A stretch of DNA of 5,415 nt from JANQGH01 sp039030175 (lineage in GTDB: Bacteria > Pseudomonadota > Alphaproteobacteria > DSM-16000 > Inquilinaceae). The stretch lies in the NCBI GenBank assembly GCA_039030175.1, contig JBCCER010000249.1, positions 1 to 5,415 of the forward strand, read 5' to 3'. Positions 1 to 4,724 of the stretch are shown here, in pieces. The position numbers and the translations under genes were made by a program. Numbering within the stretch: the stretch's first letter is position 1; each line of letters opens with the position of its first letter. Below the pieces are notes generated by a model. It worked only from the letters and a program-made list of their open reading frames with translations. It was not told the DNA's origin and searched no databases.

Positions 1-622
1 AGGCCTGGACATACTCCTCCTCCCGCAAGGAGAGCATGCGCGCGCGGGCCATGCGGTAAATCCCGCCCCAGCCCGTCAGGGTGAAGATGATCATCAGATT
101 GGCCAAAGACTGGCCGAGAATGGAGACCAGCAGCAGCACCAAGATGATCTGGGGGAACGCCATGAAGACTTCGGACACGCGCATGGCGAACCAATCGAGC
201 CAACCACCGACATAGCCGCTGTAGATGCCGATGAGCACGCCGATGATTGCGCACAGTATCGCGCTGCCTAGACCGACGAGGATGGAGACACGTCCGCCAT
301 AAAGCACGCGGGCGAAAACGTCGCGCCCAGTGCGATCCGTGCCGAACCAGTGTTCCCAAGACGGCGCTTGGGTCATCGATCGCAGATCCACCGATTTGGG
401 GTCGTAGGCCGTCAGCAAGGGTGCAAACAGGCTGATCAGAATGATGAATGTGAAGACCACGAGGCCGATAACCGCCAGCCGGTTGTTCAGGAACTTATTC
501 CAAAACCGGCTGCGCCGCTGCTTCTTGACCGCCCCTGCCTCCTCCCGATCGCGGATGCGGTCGAATTGTGTGTCGAGCTTCGTACGACGACGTTTGCCTG
601 TATCCGGGTCAGCGATGGTCAT
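1..622 (-). CDS. DppC/OppC-type ABC importer permease, second membrane subunit (3' end outside window)
   Basis: Inner-membrane permease of a peptide/opine/nickel-family ABC importer; it would pair with the DppB-type subunit encoded just upstream. The 207 residues visible start with a basic cytoplasmic stretch (about 1-45), then NNRLAVIGL at 46-54 leading into a first membrane segment (about 49-71). The family's strongly conserved block HWFGTDRTGRDVFARVLYGG lies at 91-110. Further hydrophobic segments lie near 112-134 and 155-182. The cytoplasmic EAA-type loop that docks on the ATPase begins at RMARARMLSLREEEYVQA (190-207), where the window ends; family members are usually near 280-300 aa, so about a third is missing. 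The ATG at 620-622 lies only 4 nt after the stop of the upstream permease, implying translational coupling; a weak GGGCGAG upstream could serve as ribosome binding site. Substrate cannot be told from the permease. Family assignment is very sure. Confidence 0.95.
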   Translation of the reverse strand, partial: MTIADPDTGKRRRTKLDTQFDRIRDREEAGAVKKQRRSRFWNKFLNNRLAVIGLVVFTFIILISLFAPLLTAYDPKSVDLRSMTQAPSWEHWFGTDRTGRDVFARVLYGGRVSILVGLGSAILCAIIGVLIGIYSGYVGGWLDWFAMRVSEVFMAFPQIILVLLLVSILGQSLANLMIIFTLTGWGGIYRMARARMLSLREEEYVQA

Positions 623-626
623 GCGC

Positions 627-1589
627 CTACTCGCCCAACCGGACGCGCGGATCGATTACCGCGGTTAGGATATCGACGATCAAACTGGCGAGCAAAACCG
701 CGATGACAGAGAACAGCGCAATCATCATGACCAGCGGATAGTCTTGAGCCCGCACAGAGGCGATGAACTCATTGCCAATGCCCGGCCATTGAAACACCTG
801 CTCGATGACAACTGTGCCGCCAATCAGGACTGGCAGGCGGAAGCCGATCAGCACGATCACGGGGGTTAGTGCGACGCGGAAGCCATGCAGTAGATTCACG
901 CGCCATCCGGGCATGCCCTTGCTGCGCGCCGTCCTGACGAAGTCCTTACTGAGTGCATCCAGCATCGACGAGCGTGCGTAACGCATCACGCCCGCCGTCA
1001 TCATGATCGAGAGGACCAGCGCGGGCATGACCAAGTTTGGGATACGGTCCCAAAATGAGTCGTCGCCCGGCATCAGCCGTCCGCCCACGGGCAACCATTG
1101 CAGATTGAGGGAAAACACGAGGATCGCGACGAGACCGATGAAGAAATCGGGGACCGATACGCCCAGCATGCCGACAGTGGTTAGGGCCTGGTCGGTTTTG
1201 CTGCCCCGCGTCAGGGCGCTAATCGTCCCCAAGATGGAGCCAGCGATGCTCGAAATCACCAACGCTGCGATCGACAGTTCCAACGTGGCTGGCAGCCTGG
1301 TCAAGAAGATGTGCGCGATCGGCACTCCGCCGCTCAAACTATAGCCGAACTCACCTTGCAGAACGCCGGTGAACCAAATCCAATAGCGTACAAAGAAAGA
1401 CTGGCCGAGGCCCAGGGATTCGCGCAGCGCCTGCAGCCGTTCCGGATCCATACTGCCCATGGCATCCGGCGGTATCATATGGGAAACCGCGTCGCCGGGG
1501 GTCAGCTCAAGCCCCAGATACACCAGGAAGCTGATGACGATTGCCATCGGCACTAGCGTGAATAGCCGCCTGATGATGTATGTCGGCAT
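627..1589 (-). CDS. DppB/OppB-type ABC importer permease, first membrane subunit
   Basis: Complete 320-aa inner-membrane permease of the peptide/opine/nickel importer family, normal in length. The N-terminus MPTYIIRRLFTLVPM is the classic start of DppB/NikB proteins and is followed by the first membrane segment (about 8-28), then a periplasmic stretch with LGLGQSFFVRYWIW (59-72) and GEFGYSLSGG (79-88). Later membrane segments lie near 101-125, 137-161, 185-203, 240-260 and 286-310. The EAA-type coupling loop is at about 216-245 (DFVRTARSKGM opens it). VIEQVFQWPGIGNEF (261-275) and the C-terminal IDPRVRLGE (312-320) are family hallmarks. I chose the ATG at 1587-1589 because it gives the canonical start and has AAAGAGG just upstream. 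The frame runs back to a TTG at 1616, but that lies inside the terminator T-tract. The next permease starts 4 nt after this stop. Confidence 0.97.
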   Translation of the reverse strand: MPTYIIRRLFTLVPMAIVISFLVYLGLELTPGDAVSHMIPPDAMGSMDPERLQALRESLGLGQSFFVRYWIWFTGVLQGEFGYSLSGGVPIAHIFLTRLPATLELSIAALVISSIAGSILGTISALTRGSKTDQALTTVGMLGVSVPDFFIGLVAILVFSLNLQWLPVGGRLMPGDDSFWDRIPNLVMPALVLSIMMTAGVMRYARSSMLDALSKDFVRTARSKGMPGWRVNLLHGFRVALTPVIVLIGFRLPVLIGGTVVIEQVFQWPGIGNEFIASVRAQDYPLVMMIALFSVIAVLLASLIVDILTAVIDPRVRLGE

Positions 1590-1592
1590 AGA

Positions 1593-1599
1593 CCTCTTT
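1593..1599 (-). promoter_or_regulatory. Ribosome binding site of the DppB-type permease
   Basis: On the minus strand AAAGAGG ends 3 nt before the ATG at 1589, closer than the usual 5-9 nt. It lies downstream of the terminator hairpin, so read-through transcripts carry it intact. It supports the ATG over the upstream TTG at 1616. Confidence 0.6.
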
Positions 1600-1614
1600 C
1601 GCTCACCGGCAGGC

Positions 1615-1650
1615 AAAAAAGAGGAGGGCGATCAGCACCGCCCTCCTCTT
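1615..1650 (-). terminator. Intrinsic terminator between binding-protein and permease genes
   Basis: A perfect 12-bp inverted repeat (AAGAGGAGGGCG at 1619-1630, CGCCCTCCTCTT at 1639-1650) encloses an 8-nt loop. Read on the minus strand the GC-rich stem runs straight into six T residues (1620-1615), two of them shared with the stem: a textbook Rho-independent terminator. The plus-strand reading has no T-tract after the stem, so it is directional. It sits 36 nt after the binding-protein stop and 25 nt before the permease ATG. The likely effect (inference) is partial termination, so that the periplasmic binding protein is made in excess over the membrane subunits, as in other binding-protein operons. 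Confidence 0.88.
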
Positions 1651-1686
1651 AGATCAATCTGCCGTTAGGCTCAATCAGACCCAAGC

Positions 1687-3309
1687 TTACTGAGACATCG
1701 GGAACTGATTGATCCAGAACATCCGAGTGTACGGAATGTTCACCGGATAGACGTTCATGTGATCGAGCGCTTCCAGCGCCGCAACATCAGGCACGTTTTT
1801 GGTGTAGCCGACATCAGCGCGGAAGGCTGTCGCGTTGCGCACCAAGTTGACGTCGCCATCGGCAGACGGCAAGGCGATCACCCGGTCGATATTCGCGACA
1901 CCACCATGATAGTCCGGGAACGGCACCAGTGTGGTGAAGTCGTTCATCCGAGCCTCTTCGATCATGAACGGGCCCGAACCGATGGGGAATTGCCAAAACT
2001 CATTCTGCTGCAGCTGCAACGGGTCGGCCCCCTCGAAATACGACGCCGGCAGGGGTGCAAACTGGCTGAAGGCCAGTAGGACATTCGGGTCGACTTCCGA
2101 GAAGGTGAGTGTGACGGTGTTTCCATCCACAGCAATGCCGCTTATGTGATCGGCATCGCCCGCGAGCAGTGCTTCCGCTCCTTCGATCCGACGCAAGGTC
2201 GCCAAGACGACGGCGTTGGTGATCGGAAACTGAGCGGCGGCTTCGATGCTCCAAGCGACATCGTCGCCCGTGATGGGTTCGCCATCGTGCCAGGTCAAAC
2301 CGTCCTTCAATGTGAAGGTGAAGGTCAACCCATCGTCGCTCATCTCATAGGTTTCGGCCAACTCGCCGCCAATCGGCACCAAGTTGGGGTCCGCCTCCAA
2401 AATCGTGTCGAAAGCGTACCTGTTGTGCACCCAAATCCCGAGATTCTGCCACGGCACCTCGAAGAACTGCTGAGGGGCAGCGTTGGTGTAGATCACGCGC
2501 TCGCCGTCATCGTTGGGCTCGACGATCCAGTCGGTGATGCCCCAGTTGTAGTTGTACTGTTCGTTGCCGTACGGGTGCCCATTGCGGTCGACCCGGTCGC
2601 TTTCGAAGATGTAGAGCTGTTGGTAGTAGAGCGGCAGGATGTAGGCATTCTCGTTGATGATGCCTTCCATTTGCTGGAAGCCGTCGCGGTGGACGTCCGG
2701 ATCGGAGGTGCTGTTCACCATCTCGACCAGCTCGTTCATCTCTTCGATGTTGGGGATCGACGGCATCAAACCGTAGCCGAAGCGGTTGAAATATTCCTGC
2801 AACGCCAGCGCTGCCCGCGCGCCGTACAGAATGTCCCAATCGATGTTGGCCGGGCCGTCTACGGGATCCTCCGGTGGAAGCGCGATCTGGGCGCCCACAT
2901 CGCCTTCGAGCAGGCGATAATTCATCTGGATTCCGACATCCGCCAAATAGGCCTGAATGACCGCCATGAAGTCGGCGGTCTGCTGGTCGGGATAATAATA
3001 GACGACATCAAGGACGCGGCCTTCGTCCCAACCGGCCTCGGCGAGAAGCTCTCGCGCCCGATCTGGGTCGTAGTCGTAGGCGTCCATGCCATCCGGATAG
3101 AACTCCGAATTGGACAGTAGACCGGTGGCGTTGATCGCCGCCCCTTCGAACAGCGTGTCGGCGATCGTCTGCATGTCGATCGCATAGGCGATGGCCTGGC
3201 GGACGCGCGGGTCCGATAGCTGGTTGTCGTTGATCGCCTGCGCAGAAGCGGTGGTGACCACCGACACCTGCAAGACCAACGCCACCATGAGTGTGAGAAG
3301 CTTTTTCAT
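1687..3309 (-). CDS. Circularly permuted SBP_bac_5 (DppA/OppA-type) periplasmic solute-binding protein
   Basis: Periplasmic solute receptor of the ABC importer, 540 aa. Residues 1-23 are a Sec signal peptide (KK, hydrophobic core, ASA|Q cleavage); no lipobox Cys. Domain order is swapped compared with DppA/OppA. Residues about 26-263 match the usual C-terminal half: SDPRVRQAIAYAID (32-45), YDYDPDRARELLAEAGW (78-94), TSDPDVHRDGFQQMEGI (201-217), AYILPLYYQQLYIFESDRV (222-240), ending NWGITDWIVE. After a linker (PNDDGER, 265-271), residues about 272-536 match the usual N-terminal half: LVPIGGELAETYEMSDDGLT (310-329), WHDGEPITGDDVAWS (340-354), IEGAEALLAGDADHISGI (375-392), PIGSGPFMIEE (442-452), DYHGG (466-470), TRMFWINQF (528-536). 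That last block normally leads directly into DPRVRQ. Total length is normal, so nothing large is lost. AGGGAG (3316-3321) gives a good ribosome binding site 6 nt before the ATG. Mature protein has only two lysines. Ligand unknown. Family and permuted order are sure; function as a receptor is inferred from the operon. Confidence 0.95.
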   Translation of the reverse strand: MKKLLTLMVALVLQVSVVTTASAQAINDNQLSDPRVRQAIAYAIDMQTIADTLFEGAAINATGLLSNSEFYPDGMDAYDYDPDRARELLAEAGWDEGRVLDVVYYYPDQQTADFMAVIQAYLADVGIQMNYRLLEGDVGAQIALPPEDPVDGPANIDWDILYGARAALALQEYFNRFGYGLMPSIPNIEEMNELVEMVNSTSDPDVHRDGFQQMEGIINENAYILPLYYQQLYIFESDRVDRNGHPYGNEQYNYNWGITDWIVEPNDDGERVIYTNAAPQQFFEVPWQNLGIWVHNRYAFDTILEADPNLVPIGGELAETYEMSDDGLTFTFTLKDGLTWHDGEPITGDDVAWSIEAAAQFPITNAVVLATLRRIEGAEALLAGDADHISGIAVDGNTVTLTFSEVDPNVLLAFSQFAPLPASYFEGADPLQLQQNEFWQFPIGSGPFMIEEARMNDFTTLVPFPDYHGGVANIDRVIALPSADGDVNLVRNATAFRADVGYTKNVPDVAALEALDHMNVYPVNIPYTRMFWINQFPMSQ

Positions 3310-3500
3310 TCGAGTCTCCCTGTTGTCTAGAGACGGCTGCGCTTCGCCGGCTCACCCGTTCCGCTCTTGTCTCGATCGCCGCGCGGCCCTCGGAATTAGG
3401 ATCGCAATCGGTTTTGGGAAATGTGAGATCGGTCTCCTTCTGACATCGCCTATTTCAGGATCCCGAAGCCGGCACTTCGACCGTGGAACCCGGGGTGACT

Positions 3501-3518
3501 GCGCCGGCGCGGCCGCGC
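3501..3518. repeat. Overlapping GC-rich perfect palindromes
   Basis: GCGCCGGCGC (3501-3510) and GCGCGGCCGCGC (3507-3518) are both perfect palindromes sharing four bases. They lie in the divergent intergenic region. Base composition makes such short GC palindromes common, so a role (protein site or leader hairpin of the leftward transcript) is only possible. Confidence 0.35.
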
Positions 3519-3520
3519 AT

Positions 3521-3536
3521 TTGGCCGTCGAGCCAA
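3521..3536. repeat. Short inverted repeat TTGGC-N6-GCCAA
   Basis: A 5-bp perfect inverted repeat with a 6-nt spacer, next to the GC palindromes in the divergent control region. The dimensions fit a dimeric helix-turn-helix regulator site, but the arms are short and no regulator gene is visible in the window. Confidence 0.3.
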
Positions 3537-3581
3537 TCTAGCGCGACGCCCAAAAAGTGACCTAAACAGCGCCTTTCAGCC

Positions 3582-3609
3582 ATCTTGGACTCAATTGACA
3601 AGCCAAGAT
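3582..3609. repeat. Inverted repeat ATCTTGG-N14-CCAAGAT, candidate operator
   Basis: Seven-base perfect arms (3582-3588 and 3603-3609) flank a 14-nt spacer that itself contains the perfect 8-bp palindrome TCAATTGA (3591-3598). The element covers the TTGACA -35 box of the rightward promoter (3595-3600), a position where a bound repressor would block RNA polymerase. No regulator gene is visible, so the partner is unknown. Confidence 0.45.
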
Positions 3610-3622
3610 ATACCGTTAACAT
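3595..3622 (+). promoter_or_regulatory. Candidate sigma70-type promoter of the dehydrogenase operon
   Basis: A perfect -35 hexamer TTGACA (3595-3600) is followed after 16 nt by TAACAT (3617-3622), a 4 of 6 match to the -10 box that keeps the important second A and final T. It lies in the only AT-rich part of the intergenic region and would start transcription near 3629, giving a leader of roughly 90 nt to the ATG at 3717. Placement is by eye; the -10 match is moderate. Confidence 0.5.
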
Positions 3623-3679
3623 AACAACATACTATTTCGCACCAAGTCAAGCTGGTGCTCCGCCATTTGCGCCGCTGTT

Positions 3680-3705
3680 TTTTGGGCCGATGGCCCCTCC
3701 CAAAA
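3680..3705. repeat. Inverted repeat TTTTGGG-N12-CCCAAAA just before the ribosome binding site
   Basis: Perfect 7-base arms (3680-3686, 3699-3705) with a 12-nt spacer; a competing smaller hairpin GGGCC-GAT-GGCCC (3684-3696) lies inside. The right arm ends 1 nt before the ribosome binding site at 3707. It could be an operator or an RNA structure in the leader that affects translation of the first dehydrogenase gene. The T-run precedes the stem, so it is not a terminator for the plus strand. As a minus-strand terminator it would have a T-rich tail, but no gene reads into it from the right. Confidence 0.4.
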
Positions 3706-3706
3706 C

Positions 3707-3711
3707 GAGGG
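3707..3711 (+). promoter_or_regulatory. Ribosome binding site that sets the start of the Gfo/Idh/MocA gene
   Basis: GAGGG ends 5 nt before the ATG at 3717. It places the start at MHKVIVIGTGG, the natural beginning of the nucleotide-binding fold, rather than at the ATG at 3585, whose extra 44 residues have no recognisable character. Confidence 0.75.
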
Positions 3712-3716
3712 TGCAA

Positions 3717-4724
3717 ATGCACAAAGTCATCGTGATCGGCACCGGCGGCATTGGCAAACGCCACCTGCGTGGATTGGTCGAAACCGGGCGAGTGAAACTG
3801 ACCCTCGTAGAGCCCGATGACGGCCGAAGAAAAGAGGCCGAGGCGCTATTCGAACACGACGGCTCTCATGCGACACTGAAAGAAGCTGGTCTCGCCAGCC
3901 ATGACTTGGCGATCATCTGCACGCCTGCCCATCTGCACATCGCACTAATGAGCGACTGTGCCGCCGCCGGAGTCCCATTCCTCGTCGAAAAGCCCTTGGC
4001 GGTCTCGATGGACGGCGTGGACGAGGCAATAGAATCCGTACGCCGCGCGGGCATCTTGGCGCGGATTGGCTACATTCGCCGTATCGCGCCTGAGGTCCAG
4101 GCACTGCGTCAGCAAATTGACACGGGCAAAATCGGGGAAATCAAGCTCGCCTACGTCAATTCATCCCAAGAGTTCCCCAAGTACCGGCCGGACTACCGCA
4201 CCACCTACTATTCGCGGCCTGAGATGGGCGGCGGCGCAATCCTCGACGCCGCGAGCCATTCGTTCGATATGCTGATCTGGCTGATGGGCCAGCCCGTCAC
4301 CGTCGGTGCAATGTATGACCATCTCGTGCTGGAGGGCAGCCAAACCGAAGATACATGCTTGGTAACCATCAGGTTCGAGAGCGGCGCCATGGCCCATGCC
4401 GCGATCAACCAGTTTCAAAAGCGCAACGTGGCGTCGATCGAATTCATCGGAACGCGCGGCAATTTGGAGCTCGATCACTCGACCCTCAACTTCGCCGACG
4501 ATGACAGCGGTGACTGGTCGGAGAGCCGCGACTTCATGAACGGCCTTGTGCCGACAGAGGCGCATCAGGCGCGGTTCACGATGCAGGCCAATGCCATGCT
4601 CGATGCGATCGAAGGCAAGCCGGACATTTTGGCCACACTCGACGACGCTCGAACCAACCTCATGGTAGCCCTTGCGGCCAAGCGCTCATGGCAAGAAAGA
4701 CGGTTCATTGACCTCGCTGAGTGA
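3717..4724 (+). CDS. Gfo/Idh/MocA-family NAD(P)-dependent oxidoreductase
   Basis: Cytoplasmic dehydrogenase of 335 aa, normal for the family, which oxidises or reduces hydroxyl/keto groups of sugars, inositols and similar compounds. The N-terminal Rossmann domain starts at once with VIVIGTGGIGKRHL (4-17, GxGxxG), has VEPD at the end of the second strand (31-34), and the family hallmark EKPLAVS at 91-97 with the expected catalytic Lys92. The C-terminal alpha/beta domain carries GGGAILDAASHSFDMLIWLMG (171-191), with Asp177 and His181 as the usual active-site pair. GTRGNLEL (245-252) is a typical late strand. The next gene's likely start lies inside this gene's 3' end, so the two are coexpressed. 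Substrate is unknown; the neighbouring short-chain dehydrogenase suggests a sugar of nonulosonate or deoxy-sugar kind, which is inference only. Confidence 0.95.
   Translation: MHKVIVIGTGGIGKRHLRGLVETGRVKLTLVEPDDGRRKEAEALFEHDGSHATLKEAGLASHDLAIICTPAHLHIALMSDCAAAGVPFLVEKPLAVSMDGVDEAIESVRRAGILARIGYIRRIAPEVQALRQQIDTGKIGEIKLAYVNSSQEFPKYRPDYRTTYYSRPEMGGGAILDAASHSFDMLIWLMGQPVTVGAMYDHLVLEGSQTEDTCLVTIRFESGAMAHAAINQFQKRNVASIEFIGTRGNLELDHSTLNFADDDSGDWSESRDFMNGLVPTEAHQARFTMQANAMLDAIEGKPDILATLDDARTNLMVALAAKRSWQERRFIDLAE

Larger units (their letters stand above)
3310..3716. promoter_or_regulatory. Divergent intergenic control region between importer and dehydrogenase operons
   Basis: A 407-base non-coding stretch between two operons read outward. 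Nearest the importer (3310-3420) I see only the ribosome binding site of the binding protein. The section 3420-3540 is GC-rich with palindromes. The section 3550-3650 is clearly AT-richer than the surroundings and holds the best promoter match. I found no convincing -35/-10 pair for the leftward importer operon; if its promoter is also in the AT-rich part, its leader would be over 200 nt. Open frames crossing this region (for example 3585-3716) show no family resemblance and no ribosome binding site, so I call it non-coding. Confidence 0.7.

Noticed and set aside
1036..1054. Inverted repeat TTTGGGA-N5-TCCCAAA
   Set aside because: It is inside the permease coding sequence, with no T-tract and no link to a start or stop; it probably reflects codon content. 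It resembles the intergenic heptamer, which lowers the weight of that motif a little.
1590..1616. TTG at 1616 as start of the DppB-type permease
   Set aside because: It falls in the T-tract of the terminator and adds MPAGERKRS before the canonical MPTYIIRRL start.
2146..3120. 324-codon open frame on the plus strand opposite the binding protein
   Set aside because: It is antisense to a gene with clear family motifs throughout; its translation shows no recognisable domain and it has no sensible ribosome binding site. It is a GC-rich shadow frame.
1687..3309. Binding protein as an artificial fusion or assembly rearrangement of two gene pieces
   Set aside because: The signal peptide, ribosome binding site, reading frame, domain boundaries and stop all fit the permuted order, total length is normal, and the operon around it is intact; a random join would not give this.
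3314..3334. Possible hairpin GTCTC/GAGAC over the binding protein's ribosome binding site
   Set aside because: It has only 5 bp with an 11-nt loop, too weak to claim translational control.
3585..3716. ATG at 3585 as an earlier start for the Gfo/Idh/MocA gene (44 extra residues)
   Set aside because: The extension overlaps the promoter and operator-like repeats and has no family resemblance; the ATG at 3717 has a good ribosome binding site and begins the Rossmann fold directly.
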